A stretch of 64,000 nt of DNA from Brevibacterium album DSM 18261 (GCF_000426445.1 NZ_AUFJ01000009.1:186001-250000); one strand, 5' to 3'. Shown: positions 11,855 to 22,878, counted from the first letter of the stretch. Numbers and translations: made by a program. The notes: generated by a model from the letters alone, not told the origin.

Positions 11855-12568
11855 TCACCCCTCCCGGCGGGCGAAGGCGAGAGCGAACTCCTTCCGGCTG
11901 TCCGCGACAGCCTCGCGCTCGAAGGTGTTCTGCCACGTGCGGAAGAGCCGCTTCTGCTGGGCGAGCACCTCCCTGTCGGCCAGCGCCGTCTCCAGCAGGA
12001 GGGCGAGCGCACGGGACTCGGCCTCGGCGTCCGGGACGAGGGCGGTGAGGAAGCCGCACCGCTCCATCTCCTGCGCGCTGAAGCGGCGGGCGGTGAGGAT
12101 CAGCTCCGCGGCCTTGGTCCAGCCCATGAGGCGGTGGAGGTTCGCGGCCTCGAGGACGGAGGGGATGCCGATGCGCACCTCGGGCATCGAGTACCACGAG
12201 CGCTCGCCGCCCACACGGAAGTCCGCGGCCGCCGCGATCTCCAGCGCTCCCCCGATGCAGTACCCCCGCAGCGCGACGGCCACCGGCACCGCGCAGGCCT
12301 TGACCGCCTCGCACACCCGCCCGAGGCGCGCGATGGTCTCCCCGGCCCGCACGGGGCTCGCGTGGTCGAACTGCGCGGTGTCCATACCCGCCGAGAAGCC
12401 CTTTTCCCCCGCCGAGGTCAGCAGCACCCCACGCACCTCGGGATCCGCCGAGGCCGCCTCGAACGCCGCGCACAGCTCCGTGAGCATGGGGGCGGTCAGA
12501 GCGTTGGCCTGGCCCGGATTGTCGAGGACGAGGGTGACGATGCCCTCGGAGCGGGACTGACGGATCAT
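11855..12568 (-). CDS. Enoyl-CoA hydratase/isomerase family protein
   Basis: A 237-aa crotonase-fold enzyme. The oxyanion-hole segments are GEKGFSAGMD near residue 60 and ALRGYCIGGALEIAAAADF near residue 105. A catalytic Glu lies in the position seen in PSVLEAANL near residue 139. It acts on acyl-CoA esters in fatty-acid degradation or a related pathway. The ATG at 12568 is chosen because GAAGGAAGGG precedes it and because the upstream open frame (to 12685) runs through non-homologous sequence. It lies downstream of the pseudouridine synthase on the same strand. The 3-hydroxyacyl-CoA dehydrogenase 5 kb away could act in the same pathway, but they are not in one operon. Confidence 0.85.
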   Translation of the reverse strand: MIRQSRSEGIVTLVLDNPGQANALTAPMLTELCAAFEAASADPEVRGVLLTSAGEKGFSAGMDTAQFDHASPVRAGETIARLGRVCEAVKACAVPVAVALRGYCIGGALEIAAAADFRVGGERSWYSMPEVRIGIPSVLEAANLHRLMGWTKAAELILTARRFSAQEMERCGFLTALVPDAEAESRALALLLETALADREVLAQQKRLFRTWQNTFEREAVADSRKEFALAFARREG

Positions 12569-12666
12569 GGGGAGGGCCCTTCCTTCGCGGGAGGCCGGGG
12601 CACCGGGCGGACGGGCTCCGGCGGGCACCCTCGGCAGGTTCTCGCAGGATACGGGACGGCCGAACC

Positions 12667-13743
12667 TCAGACCCCGCCGAGGCACAGGCGGGTCTCGAAG
12701 ACGCGCGGCTCCCAGGTGAGCGGGTCGCGGAACTCGAGCCTGCTAGCAAGCAGCTGCAGCGGCGAGGAGAGGTCATAGGGATCGGGTTCGAGGTCGACGG
12801 GATAGACCGGGTCGCCCACCAGCGGCATCCCCCAGGCATTCATGTGCACGCGCAGCTGATGCGTCTTCCCCGTGAGCGGGTGGAGTTCGAACTCGCCCAC
12901 GGCACCGTCCGGATGCGTGCCCCTGTGCCCGGCAGAGCTCCCGAGGCCGCCAGGGCTCCCGCACCCGTTCTCGCAGACGCGCAGCAGCCGCGCCTCGGTC
13001 CGCGCATTGGGCGGGCCCGGCTCCTCGAGCACCTGCCGTCCGCCCTCGGGCTTGTGCAGACGGGAGACGCGGCAGGCGGCCCAGCCCGGTGCGAGCATGC
13101 GCCCGGACGCCGGTGCGAGCGCGCCTTCGGGCCCGCTGCGGCCTCGGGCACCAGCCTCGGCCCCACCCGCACCCCCGCCCTCCGGGAGCCGAGCGAGCGC
13201 ACGGTAGGTCTTGCGGATGAGCCGCTCCTGGAACAGCGTCTGGTAGGCGCCGCGGGTCTCGGGCCGCCGGGACAGGACGAGCAGGCCCGCCGTCACCCGG
13301 TCGAGGCGGTGGATCGCCACGAGGTCCGGCTCATCCCGCTCCACTCGCAGGCGGGTGACGGCGCACTCGCGCACGAAGCGTCCGTTGGGCGTGCTGGCGA
13401 GGAAGTGCGGCTTGTCGACGACGAGCAGCTCCGCATCCTCGTGGACGACGCCGATCTCCACCGGCAGCCGCTCCTCCGGCGGGAAGTCGCGGTGGAAGAA
13501 GTAGAAGCCGCCGGGCACGAGCGGGCTGTCCAGGGCGACCCGGCAGCCGCTCTCGTCCGTGAGCTCGCCCGTCGTGGTCAGCGCCTCCAGCTCCGCCGCC
13601 GAGGCCTCCGGAAAGTCTCCGCGCAGCCACTCCCCCACGGTCTCCGGCGGGGTCTCGTGCGAACGCGCATGCGTCCGCGTGCCGCCGGGAGCGCGCAGGC
13701 GCTGGGCGGTGATCCCCTCGCGCGGGGGCAGAGGCGGGCGCAT
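12667..13743 (-). CDS. RluA-family pseudouridine synthase
   Basis: A 358-aa RNA pseudouridine synthase of the RluA/RsuA superfamily. LLVVDKPHFLASTPNGRF near residue 105 is the family's opening motif. The catalytic loop is AIHRLDRVTAGLLVLS near residue 146, where the Asp of HRLDR is the nucleophile. The C-terminal strand THQLRVHMNAWGMPLVGD completes the fold. Between the two catalytic halves is a Gly/Ala-rich insertion of about 60 residues, absent from most relatives. The N-terminus has an S4-like basic segment. The target uridine (23S rRNA or tRNA) is not determinable. ATG start. Confidence 0.9.
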   Translation of the reverse strand: MRPPLPPREGITAQRLRAPGGTRTHARSHETPPETVGEWLRGDFPEASAAELEALTTTGELTDESGCRVALDSPLVPGGFYFFHRDFPPEERLPVEIGVVHEDAELLVVDKPHFLASTPNGRFVRECAVTRLRVERDEPDLVAIHRLDRVTAGLLVLSRRPETRGAYQTLFQERLIRKTYRALARLPEGGGAGGAEAGARGRSGPEGALAPASGRMLAPGWAACRVSRLHKPEGGRQVLEEPGPPNARTEARLLRVCENGCGSPGGLGSSAGHRGTHPDGAVGEFELHPLTGKTHQLRVHMNAWGMPLVGDPVYPVDLEPDPYDLSSPLQLLASRLEFRDPLTWEPRVFETRLCLGGV

Positions 13744-13787
13744 GACTGCGAGGCTAGCACCGCGGCAGAGCCGGCGCTGCGGCGCCG

Positions 13788-14153
13788 TCAGCGCCCGGCA
13801 GGAGGGGCGGCAGGCTGCGCGGCCGGGCCTCGGGACAGCCTCGCCGCCACCGGCCGCGCAGCCGCGACGAGGATCCAGAACCTCTGCCGGTTGCGCAGCC
13901 AGGTCACCACCACGAGCACTCCGGTGATGCCCACCAGGAGCAGGAAGAGGGGATCGGCGAGCGGCGCGAACACCCTGCCCAGCGCGGATTCCGCGAAGGC
14001 TCGGACCAGTGCCTCACGCGCCGGGAGGGAGAGGAGCGCGACCGGGCCGCAGAGCGCGGCGGCGGCGAGGACCGCAGCCATCAGCCGCGGAGGGACCGCA
14101 GGCGGGCGGACGCAGAGGCGGGGAGCCGAGGGGTCATCGCACGGACTGCTCAT
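13788..14153 (-). CDS. Hypothetical small membrane protein
   Basis: An open frame for about 121 aa with two predicted membrane helices: RLMAAVLAAAALCGPVALL and PLFLLLVGITGVLVVVTWL. A basic Pro/Ala-rich tail follows. No family was recognised. The ATG at 14153 lacks a good ribosome-binding site; the frame is open to 14222. It fills the gap between the RluA gene and the Clp ATPase on the same strand. It could be real, but at this GC content long non-coding frames are common. Confidence 0.4.
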   Translation of the reverse strand: MSSPCDDPSAPRLCVRPPAVPPRLMAAVLAAAALCGPVALLSLPAREALVRAFAESALGRVFAPLADPLFLLLVGITGVLVVVTWLRNRQRFWILVAAARPVAARLSRGPAAQPAAPPAGR

Positions 14154-14244
14154 GGAAAGCGACCGTACGGATTCCCTGCCACAGACCCAAGCCGACGCAC
14201 CCGCCCGCCCGCAATGCCTCACGGCCGCACGGTGAGGCCCCGGG

Positions 14245-16944
14245 TCACGCAGCCTGCGCCGGGGCGGCCGCCGCGACGCGGAGCTCGCCGTCTGCCGCCG
14301 TCACCGCGACGCAGTCAGCGGCGCGCAGCCGCTCGGCCATGAGGAGCTCAGCGATCCGGTCGTCGAGCTCGCGCTGCAGCACCCTCCGCAGCGGCCGTGC
14401 TCCGTACTCCGGCTCCCAGCCGCGCTCCGCGATCCAGTCGACGGCGTCCTCGCCGACCTCCAGTTCGAAGCCCTGCGCCCGCACGCGCCGCCGGGTGTCC
14501 TCGAGCTGGATCTGCACGATCCGCCGCAGCTCCTCACGGTCGAGCTTCCCGAACAGGACGATGTCGTCGATCCGATTGAGGAACTCCGGACGCATCGTCT
14601 CCTTGAGGCGGGACATCACCCGGCTGCGCACCCCGGCGTCCATAACGCCGGCATCCGCGGCGTCGCCGGCCTCGGCGGAGAACCCGATGGTGCCGATCGA
14701 GCTCGTGAGGAACTCGGCCCCCACATTGGAGGTCATGATGACGACCGTGTTCCGGAAGTCCACGGTGCGCCCCTGTCCGTCCGTGAGCCGGCCGTCGTCG
14801 AGCACCTGCAGCAGCAGGTTGAACACGTCCGGGTGCGCCTTCTCGATCTCGTCGAGGAGGATCACCGAGTACGGACGGCGGCGCACCTGCTCCGTGAGCT
14901 GGCCGGCCTCGTCGAAGCCCACGTAGCCGGGAGGCGCGCCCACCAGCCGGCTGGCCGTGTGCCGCTCCCCGAACTCGCTCATGTCGAAGCGGATCATGGC
15001 CTTCTCATCGCCGAACAGCGAGGCGGCCAGTGCTCGGGCGAGCTCCGTCTTGCCCACGCCTGTGGGACCCAGGAAGAGGAACGAGCCCACGGGCCGGCCC
15101 TCGTCGCTCAGCCCCGCACGACTGCGCCGCACGGCACGGGCCACGGCGGAGACCGCATCGGACTGCCCCACGACCTGTTCGTGCAACTCGTCCTCGAGGC
15201 GTGCCAGGCGCTCGCGCTCGCCCTCCGCAAGGCGGGCGACCGGGATCCCTGTGGACCGGGCGACGATCTCCGCGATCTCGTGCTCGTCCACGATCTGGTT
15301 CGCCTCGCCTGCGGCGGAGGCTTCGGACGCGCCCGAGGCCGTGCTCCCCTGGGCGGCGGCACCCTCGGGGGCACCCGAGACCGCGGAGGCGTCCTGCGCA
15401 GCCGCATCCCGCCGAGCGGCGCTCCCCTCGGCCGCGGCGATCCGCCCGTCCACCTCCTCGATCTCGTCACGGAGGCGGGCGGCCTCCTCGAAGCTCTCGG
15501 CGGCCGCAGCTGCGGCCTTCGCGGCGTCCAGCTGTGCGCGCTTCTCGCGGAGATCCAGCAGCTCGCGGCTGGGTCCGCGGCGCAGGCTCATGCGCGCACC
15601 TGCCTGGTCGAGCAGGTCGATGGCCTTGTCCGGCAGGAACCGGTCCGTGATGTAGCGGGAGGACATCTCCACGGCCGCGCGCAGGGCCTCGTCCGTATAC
15701 CGCACGCCGTGGTGCTCCTCGTAGCGGTCCTTCACCCCGGCGAGGATCCGCACAGCGTCCTCCTCCGAGGGCTCGTCCACCGTCACGTGCTGGAAGCGGC
15801 GGGCGAGCGCCTGGTCCTTCTCCACGCGGCGGAACTCGCTGAGCGTCGTGGCGCCCACCAGGTGCAGGTCGCCGCGGGCCAGGCGCGGCTTGAGGATGTT
15901 GCCTGCGTCCATGCCCTCGCCGCTGCCGCCGGCGCCCAGCACGGTGTGCAGCTCGTCGATGAAGGCGATGATGCGCCCCTCGCTGTCCGCGATCTCCTCG
16001 ATCGCCTTCGTGAGGCGCTCCTCGAAGTCGCCGCGGTAGCGGGTGCCGGCGAGCATGGCGGGCAGGTCGAGGGAGATCACGCGCCGGTCGCGCAGCTGGG
16101 CGGGCACCTCATCGGCGATGATCGCCTGCGCCAGCCCCTCGACAACGGCGGTCTTGCCCACACCGGCCTCGCCGATCAGCACCGGGTTGTTCTTGGTGCG
16201 ACGGGCGAGGATCTCGACCGTCTGCTCGATCTCCTCCGCCCGGCCGATGACCGGATCCAGGCCCCCCTCACGTGCCAGCGCGGTGAGATCGAGGCCGTAC
16301 TGGTCGAGCGTGGGAGTCCCGGAGGCACCCTCTCCGGTGGGTTCCCCCGTCGAGGCGCCGCTCGCCGTGGCCTCGGACTGTCCGGAGGCCTGTCGCGCCG
16401 CCTGCTCTGCGGCGGCCTGATGCAGGGTCTGCGGGGTGACGCCCGCCTGAGCGAACAGCTGGCCTGCGGACATGTCCTGGTTGAGCACCAGCGCGAAGAA
16501 CACGTGTTCGGGCTCGATGTAGGTGGAGCCGAAGCTGCGGGCCACCTGATAGGCGTCGAGGAGGGCGCGCTGCGTGGCCGCGGTGAGGGAGACCTGGGCC
16601 GCAGCCTGCTCGTCGGAGCTCTCCGAGGCACCCTCGGCGCGCTCCGGCATGCGGGACTCCGCCGCCTGTGCGATCGCCTGCGGGTCCGCGCCGGTGGCGG
16701 CGATGTGCCGGCCGATCTGATCGTGGTCCATCATGACCCGGACGAGGTGGAGCACGTCGAGTTCTGCGTGGCCGTGCTCTGCCGCGAATCTGCCTGCGAC
16801 CTCGAGCAGCGCGTGCGTGCGCCGGGTGAGGAGCCGGGTGATGTCGATGGGACGGCGCGCCTGCCCCTGACTCTGCATGAGCCGGGCCAGGAAGCTCTCG
16901 AACGAGTCGCCGCCCGCACCGGACGGACCGAAGAAGGTGGGCAA
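14245..16944 (-). CDS. ClpC-like Hsp100 AAA+ unfoldase under HAIR control
   Basis: An 899-aa two-ring AAA+ unfoldase. Clp_N repeats occupy residues 20-170. AAA module D1 has Walker A GEAGVGKT near residue 257 and [14 protein letters not shown] middle segment [18 protein letters not shown] near 483 resembles a UVR motif. D2 has [15 protein letters not shown] near 625. A tripeptide IGF near residue 751 sits where ClpA/ClpC carry the ClpP-docking loop, so a ClpP partner is likely; ClpB lacks it. The TTG at 16944 is chosen because it follows GGGAGG and a HAIR operator (16961-16981) lies just beyond, which excludes longer frames. It is not the canonical clpC; it is probably a heat-shock paralogue. 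Confidence 0.88.
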   Translation of the reverse strand: MPTFFGPSGAGGDSFESFLARLMQSQGQARRPIDITRLLTRRTHALLEVAGRFAAEHGHAELDVLHLVRVMMDHDQIGRHIAATGADPQAIAQAAESRMPERAEGASESSDEQAAAQVSLTAATQRALLDAYQVARSFGSTYIEPEHVFFALVLNQDMSAGQLFAQAGVTPQTLHQAAAEQAARQASGQSEATASGASTGEPTGEGASGTPTLDQYGLDLTALAREGGLDPVIGRAEEIEQTVEILARRTKNNPVLIGEAGVGKTAVVEGLAQAIIADEVPAQLRDRRVISLDLPAMLAGTRYRGDFEERLTKAIEEIADSEGRIIAFIDELHTVLGAGGSGEGMDAGNILKPRLARGDLHLVGATTLSEFRRVEKDQALARRFQHVTVDEPSEEDAVRILAGVKDRYEEHHGVRYTDEALRAAVEMSSRYITDRFLPDKAIDLLDQAGARMSLRRGPSRELLDLREKRAQLDAAKAAAAAAESFEEAARLRDEIEEVDGRIAAAEGSAARRDAAAQDASAVSGAPEGAAAQGSTASGASEASAAGEANQIVDEHEIAEIVARSTGIPVARLAEGERERLARLEDELHEQVVGQSDAVSAVARAVRRSRAGLSDEGRPVGSFLFLGPTGVGKTELARALAASLFGDEKAMIRFDMSEFGERHTASRLVGAPPGYVGFDEAGQLTEQVRRRPYSVILLDEIEKAHPDVFNLLLQVLDDGRLTDGQGRTVDFRNTVVIMTSNVGAEFLTSSIGTIGFSAEAGDAADAGVMDAGVRSRVMSRLKETMRPEFLNRIDDIVLFGKLDREELRRIVQIQLEDTRRRVRAQGFELEVGEDAVDWIAERGWEPEYGARPLRRVLQRELDDRIAELLMAERLRAADCVAVTAADGELRVAAAAPAQAA

Positions 16945-16960
16945 TTCAGCCTCCCGTTGA

Positions 16961-16981
16961 GTTGAGCGTATGTCACTCAAG
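16961..16981 (-). promoter_or_regulatory. HAIR element (HspR operator)
   Basis: GTTGAGC at 16961-16967, seven bases, then ACTCAAG at 16975-16981. The HspR consensus is CTTGAGT-N7-ACTCAAG. One half-site is perfect and the other matches 5 of 7. It sits about 10 bp upstream of the Clp ribosome-binding site. HspR with DnaK represses clpB/dnaK-type operons in actinobacteria until heat shock. A TTGACT hexamer on the minus strand overlaps the site. Confidence 0.75.
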
Positions 16982-17109
16982 TCAACACTCGGGAGCGCTG
17001 GATATTCCCGCCCGCAGATCCGCCATTCCTGCCCGAGGCCGCCATTCAGCACCGGTCAGGTGCCCAGCCGCCGCTCCCCTGCGGGAGCCGCGGCCTCGCG
17101 CCCAGCGGT

Positions 17110-18018
17110 TCAGGAGCCCAGCCGCCACTCCTCGACGGGAGCCACGGCCTCACCGTCTTCGTTGTAGGTGTAGAAGCCCGCGCCGTCGGCGCGACCGGCC
17201 CGGCCCGGCCTGATGCCGCGCTCCTCGAGGAGGTCTGCGAACTCCTGCAGGGTGGCGTCCTCCGGATTGTTCCGGATGATGTTGACCGCCACGTTGAAGC
17301 CCACGGTGTCGTAGATCTCGAAGGGGCCGTTGGGGGCACCGGTGGCGACCTTCCATGTCCTGTCGATGTCCTCGGGGTCCGCCACTCCGTTCGCATAGAG
17401 ATAGGCACCGGCGTTGAGCAGCGGGATGAGGAGGCTGTTGAGCACGTAGCCCGGCGTCTCCTTCCGGATGGCGATGGGCTCGAGAGCGATCTCCGCAGCG
17501 AACTCCAGCACGGTGTCGAAGACCGCATCGTCCGTCCTCTCCGTCCGCATCACCTCGCCGGTGTTGTGCAGCCAGACCATGTTGGCGAAGTGCAGGGCGA
17601 GGAACCTCTCGGGACGACCCGTGGCATCTGCGAAATCGCTGGGCTGCAGGGAGGAGGAGTTCGTGGCGAAGATCGTCCGCTCCGGGGCCGCCTCGCCGAT
17701 CTGCGACCACACCTTCCTCTTGAGCTCGAGGTTCTCCGGGACCGCCTCGATCACGATATCGGCCTCCGCGACGGCCTCGGCGATGTCCGTGGTGGTGCGG
17801 ATGGAGGCGATGGCCTCGTCGAAGCGCTTCTCGTCGAAGTCCGGGAGGTCGCGGCGGTAGAAGCCGCGCATCCACTCCCAGCGGTCCGGCAGCTTTGCGA
17901 GCAGCTCGTCCGAGATGTCGTAGCCCGTGACCTGCTTGCCGTTGTAGGCCGCCTGCATGATGATCTGGGAACCCAGGACCCCAGTGCCGAATACGGTGAC
18001 GGTCGCGATGTCCGTCAT
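17110..18018 (-). CDS. 3-hydroxyacyl-CoA dehydrogenase
   Basis: A 302-aa NAD-dependent dehydrogenase. The Rossmann motif VFGTGVLGSQI is at residues 8-18. DIVIEAVPENLELKRKVW near residue 88 is the family signature. Catalytic-region motifs are ATNSSSLQPSDF and RFLALHFANMVWLHNTGEV, the latter containing the catalytic His. The C-terminal helical domain has ETPGYVLNSLLIPLLNAG. It oxidises 3-hydroxyacyl-CoA (HbdA/PaaH-like). The start at 18018 follows GGAGGAG; upstream codons to 18177 are unrelated. Neither neighbour is metabolically linked. It may function in short-chain acyl-CoA metabolism with the hydratase at 11855-12568. Confidence 0.88.
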   Translation of the reverse strand: MTDIATVTVFGTGVLGSQIIMQAAYNGKQVTGYDISDELLAKLPDRWEWMRGFYRRDLPDFDEKRFDEAIASIRTTTDIAEAVAEADIVIEAVPENLELKRKVWSQIGEAAPERTIFATNSSSLQPSDFADATGRPERFLALHFANMVWLHNTGEVMRTERTDDAVFDTVLEFAAEIALEPIAIRKETPGYVLNSLLIPLLNAGAYLYANGVADPEDIDRTWKVATGAPNGPFEIYDTVGFNVAVNIIRNNPEDATLQEFADLLEERGIRPGRAGRADGAGFYTYNEDGEAVAPVEEWRLGS

Positions 18019-18134
18019 GTGCGCTCCTCCGTGCTTCCGGCCGAATCGGCCCGCCCGCGGGAGTGCGGGCAGCGCCTCGGTCACCTGCCACAACGCACGA
18101 GGGTGCCGCAGGATTTCCGGATGTGAGGCAGAGA

Positions 18135-18572
18135 TCAGCGCGAGCGGGACTCGTCCGCACCGACGAGCAGATCCCATCCGAGCCGCCGCGCGGCCCGTCG
18201 GTCGAAGGTCACCACGCGCTCCACTCCGAACAGCTCCATGGCACCGGCGATCAGAGCATCTCCGAAGTCCGCCCCCTGCTCTGCGAGGACGAGGGCACGC
18301 AGCGCACCTTCACTGTCGTCGAATTCCAGGGACTCCGTCTCCAGGAGGCGGCGCATGATCGCCAGCCCTTCCTGCGGTGACAGCCCGCAAGAACGCCGGA
18401 GCACCCAGTACGTCTCTGCGAGTGTGATCTGCGTGACGAATACGGGAGCCTCACGGGAGAAGGACAGCAGCACTTCTGCGGCGACAGACGACTGAGTGGC
18501 ATCGTCCTGCAGAAGAGCCCGGAGGAGCACATTGGTGTCCACCCCCGTCGCAGAACGGCCGAGTGCACTCAC
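18135..18572 (-). CDS. vapC: VapC-type PIN-domain toxin
   Basis: A 145-aa PIN-domain ribonuclease. Acidic active-site residues are visible: Asp12 in GVDTNVLLR, Glu53 in TLAETYWVL, Asp102 or Asp105 in GADFGDALI, and Asp124 in VTFDRRAARRLG. VapC toxins cut tRNA or rRNA and are held inactive by the partner antitoxin. The start overlaps the stop of the antitoxin gene by 4 bp, the typical vapBC arrangement. The RNA target cannot be predicted. Confidence 0.88.
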   Translation of the reverse strand: MSALGRSATGVDTNVLLRALLQDDATQSSVAAEVLLSFSREAPVFVTQITLAETYWVLRRSCGLSPQEGLAIMRRLLETESLEFDDSEGALRALVLAEQGADFGDALIAGAMELFGVERVVTFDRRAARRLGWDLLVGADESRSR

Positions 18573-18844
18573 TCTCGCTCCTGCCGCTCCACGCCCTGCG
18601 CGCCACTGGCAGCCCAGCCATCGGCAATCGCCTCGTTCATCTCCTCGATCGTCATCGGGGCGCGTTCCGGGTCGTGCAGGATTCCGATGAGGTCCCGGAT
18701 GCTCCGAGTCCGGGGAATGAGCCGATAGAGCCCTTCTCCCGCTCGAATGAACGCCACCTTCGAGCCCGTGGTGAGGTGGAGCTCGTCCCTGAGCTCCTTC
18801 GGCAGCGTGATCTGACCCTTGCTGGTCACCGTCGCCTCAGACAT
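18569..18844 (-). CDS. vapB: VapB-type AbrB/MazE-fold antitoxin
   Basis: A 91-aa protein with an N-terminal SpoVT/AbrB swapped-hairpin DNA-binding domain (EATVTSKGQITLPKELRD, residues 3-20, then GSKVAFIRAGEGLYRL). An acidic C-terminal arm (RAPMTIEEMNEAIADGW) would bind the toxin. The ATG at 18844 is supported by an AAAGGAGAT ribosome-binding site. It is the first gene of the vapBC operon and likely represses its own promoter, which lies about 30 bp upstream. Confidence 0.88.
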   Translation of the reverse strand: MSEATVTSKGQITLPKELRDELHLTTGSKVAFIRAGEGLYRLIPRTRSIRDLIGILHDPERAPMTIEEMNEAIADGWAASGAQGVERQERE

Positions 18845-18870
18845 CGGATCTCCTTTCGGAAGACACCTAC

Positions 18871-18899
18871 ATCTTACGAGAAGGCAAAAAGTAAGGCAA
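18871..18899 (-). promoter_or_regulatory. vapBC promoter
   Basis: On the minus strand TTGCCT (18894-18899) and TAAGAT (18871-18876) are separated by exactly 17 bp, close to the sigma-70 consensus. The region is distinctly A+T-rich. A short dyad, CTTAC at 18873-18877 with GTAAG at 18891-18895, overlaps both boxes and could be the VapB operator. Confidence 0.65.
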
Positions 18900-19030
18900 G
18901 GGTTCGCAGAATCGACGCATGATGCCGAGGGCCCGCGAACAGGCGGCAGCCAATCCACCGTCCGCCGATTCTCCCCGAGACCCACATGACCGGGAACACG
19001 CGCTCAGCCGGCCGCGCCCTCCTCACCGGC

Positions 19031-19813
19031 TCAGTCCTCCAGCAGCAGGCCGCGCAGGCGGGTGAGTTCGTCCTCGCTCAGACCCAGCCCCCGGCGCACA
19101 TAGCCCTCGATCCCGCCGAACCGGGTCTCCGCCTCTGCGAGCGCCGTCACGAGGTACTCCTCCCGGACCCCGAGCACCGGTTCGAGCATCGCCGGGTTCC
19201 CGCCGCTCTCGGCGAAGCGGTCGAACAGCGGCTGCAGCGCCGGCAGAAGATCCGTGTTGGTGCGGAGGTAGTCGGCCATGACGGTGTCCGCGTCCACGCC
19301 CAGGGTGAGCAGCAGCGAAGCCGCCGCCCAGCCGGTTCGGTCCTTCCCCGTGGTGCAGTGCACGAGCGAGGGAGCGTCACCGAAGTCCAGGAGACCGCGA
19401 TACCAGCCGCGGTACGCCTCGAGCGCGCTGGGCAGCGAGACGATGTCCCGGTACGCCTGCGCGAAATGCTCCACCGCGCGGCCGCCGCTCAGGAACTCCC
19501 CCGCGAGGGCGGGGTCCTCGAAGAACGCAGACATGTGCGCCGGGGCCGTCTGCTGCGAATCGCGCAGGACATCGAGTGGGACGCGTCGTGCGCCCGCCGG
19601 CAGCCGGTCCGGTCGCTCCTCGCACTCGGACGCAGTGCGGAGATCGAACACGGTGCGGATGCCCCGCTTCCGCAGCGCCTCCTGACCTCCTGCGTCCAGG
19701 CGGCTGAGGTCCACGGAGCGGTAGAGGAGGCCCGAGCGCACGCTCCTCCCCTCCGCCGTGCGGTGTCCGCCCAGATCACGGAAGTTGGGCAGGCCGGGCA
19801 CAGGCATCGTCAC
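19031..19813 (-). CDS. Tyrosine/lipid phosphatase (PtpB/Y_phosphatase3 type)
   Basis: A 260-aa phosphatase. It opens with NFRDLGG and RSGLLYRSVDLSRL, the signature of the atypical bacterial tyrosine phosphatases like mycobacterial PtpB. IRTVFDLRTASECE follows. The phosphate-binding loop HCTTGKDRTG near residue 153 fits HCxxGKDRTG, with the catalytic Cys and Arg present. It may act on phosphotyrosine, phosphoserine or phosphoinositides. GTG start overlapping the amidohydrolase stop by 4 bp, so they are co-translated; an in-frame ATG two codons on is an alternative. The functional link with the amidohydrolase is unclear. Confidence 0.88.
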   Translation of the reverse strand: MTMPVPGLPNFRDLGGHRTAEGRSVRSGLLYRSVDLSRLDAGGQEALRKRGIRTVFDLRTASECEERPDRLPAGARRVPLDVLRDSQQTAPAHMSAFFEDPALAGEFLSGGRAVEHFAQAYRDIVSLPSALEAYRGWYRGLLDFGDAPSLVHCTTGKDRTGWAAASLLLTLGVDADTVMADYLRTNTDLLPALQPLFDRFAESGGNPAMLEPVLGVREEYLVTALAEAETRFGGIEGYVRRGLGLSEDELTRLRGLLLED

Positions 19814-21048
19814 CGCCCGTCCCGCTGGTGGAGGATGCGCCCGGCGCCCACCACGAGCTCCCGCTGCGGGCCCCGCACAAGCAGATCCATGGGGTTCTCG
19901 GCATCGACGAGCACCACGTCGCCGCGCCCTCCCACCACGAGGTCGTGGTCGTCGCGGCCCACCGCCCAGGCACCGTCACTGCTCGCCAGCCGCACCACCT
20001 GTGTGAGGTCCTCATCGCGCACCCAGCCTCCGGCCCGGGCGAACTGCCACGCGATGCCCATGACGTCTCCCGTGCCGTAGGGGCTCCAGAGGTCGCGGAT
20101 GCCGTCCGTGCCCAGCCCGAGGCGCACCCCCGCCTTCTCCAGCTCGCGCATCGGCAGCTGCTGCGCGCCCAGCCGGGGCGGAGCCACCGTCGTCATCGAC
20201 ATGCCCAGCTCGCCCATGCGCGCAAGCAGATCGCGCCGCCGGGCGGCGTCCACCTGTGCCACCGCGAAGCCGTGCGCGATGTTCACCAGCCCCTGCAGCC
20301 CGTGCCGCTCCACTCGCTCGCACATGAGCTCGATCTGGAACACGCCGAGGTCCGCCGGGTCGTGGAGATGGACGTCCACGCCCGCGGAGAACTCGCCCGC
20401 GATCTCCATGATCCCGTCGATCTGCCCCACCGGATCGCGGTCGATCGTCGCGGGATCGAGGCCGCCGATGCTCTCCGTGCCTGCCTGCACCGCGTCCCGC
20501 AGCAGCGACATGACGCCGGGCCTGCGCAGCACGCCGTCCTGCGGGAAGGCCACGATCTGCACCTCGAGTGCACCGCCGAAGCCTGCGGCTGCCTCGCGCA
20601 CGGTCTCGATCCCGCGCTGGCCCAGACCGAGGTCCACGTCGACATGGCTGCGAATCGCGGTGGTGCCGCTCGCGACCATCCGCTCCAGCACCGTCCGGGT
20701 GATGTCCGCTCCCGGGATGCCCAGGCGGTCGCGCTCGGCCCGCTCGTGGCGGATGCGCCCGTCCGTGCCGGGCTCGCCGCCGAAGGACTCCCACGGCAGG
20801 CCCCACCAGGACTTGTCCACGTGCGCGTGCGCATTCACGAGGCCGGGAACTGCGAGCAGTCCGCGTCCGTCGATCTCCGGGACGGACACCCGTGCTGAGC
20901 CCTCACCCACCGGAGTGAGCGAGGCGATCCGGCCGTCCTCGATCAGGATGTCCCGGGCCCCACCGCCCCAGGGTCGGACGTTGCGGATGAGGAGAGTGCC
21001 GCTCTGTGCGGCTCCGGCGGTGTGCGGCGAGTGCTGAGCAGGAGTCAT
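19810..21048 (-). CDS. Amidohydrolase, cytosine deaminase-like
   Basis: A 412-aa metal-dependent hydrolase of the amidohydrolase superfamily. The first metal site is VPGLVNAHAHVDKSWWG near residue 71 (HxH followed by Asp-Lys, as in cytosine deaminase and AtzC relatives). IRSHVDVDLGLGQRG and VDVHLHDPADLG supply further His/Asp residues. LGLGTDGIRDLWSPYG near residue 300 carries the late Asp. The substrate may be a pyrimidine, triazine-like or guanidino compound; sequence alone does not decide. The ATG at 21048 is the first sensible start; the longer frame upstream is Cys/Ala-rich junk. First gene of an operon with the phosphatase. Confidence 0.82.
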   Translation of the reverse strand: MTPAQHSPHTAGAAQSGTLLIRNVRPWGGGARDILIEDGRIASLTPVGEGSARVSVPEIDGRGLLAVPGLVNAHAHVDKSWWGLPWESFGGEPGTDGRIRHERAERDRLGIPGADITRTVLERMVASGTTAIRSHVDVDLGLGQRGIETVREAAAGFGGALEVQIVAFPQDGVLRRPGVMSLLRDAVQAGTESIGGLDPATIDRDPVGQIDGIMEIAGEFSAGVDVHLHDPADLGVFQIELMCERVERHGLQGLVNIAHGFAVAQVDAARRRDLLARMGELGMSMTTVAPPRLGAQQLPMRELEKAGVRLGLGTDGIRDLWSPYGTGDVMGIAWQFARAGGWVRDEDLTQVVRLASSDGAWAVGRDDHDLVVGGRGDVVLVDAENPMDLLVRGPQRELVVGAGRILHQRDGR

Positions 21049-21211
21049 ACTGCCATCGTCGCACAGCTCGCCCTGCTCAGCCTCTGCCCGCTCAGCCTCT
21101 GCGCTGCGCTCATCCGCACACGTATGCACTTTCTGCGCGCTCAGCCGACCGGAGGCGCAGAATCCACATACCCGCAGCGGACCGGCAGCGCGCAGCAGCA
21201 GGCATGAGAAA

Positions 21212-21254
21212 AGCACCGCGGGGCCGCTGCCTGCAGCAGCGGCCCCGCGGTGCT
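21212..21254 (-). terminator. Intrinsic terminator after groEL
   Basis: A perfect 19-bp stem (21212-21230 with 21236-21254) and a 5-nt loop lie 25 bp beyond the groEL stop. On the minus strand the stem is followed by TTTCTC, a short U-rich tail. It suits the end of the groES-groEL operon. Confidence 0.85.
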
Positions 21255-21279
21255 CACGCCGGTCCGGGCGGAGGAGGAT

Positions 21280-22878
<1,599 letters not shown>

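Noticed and set aside
16945..17052. Longer Clp ATPase starting at 17052
   Set aside because: The extra frame includes the HAIR operator. TTG at 16944 follows GGGAGG and matches the family N-terminus.
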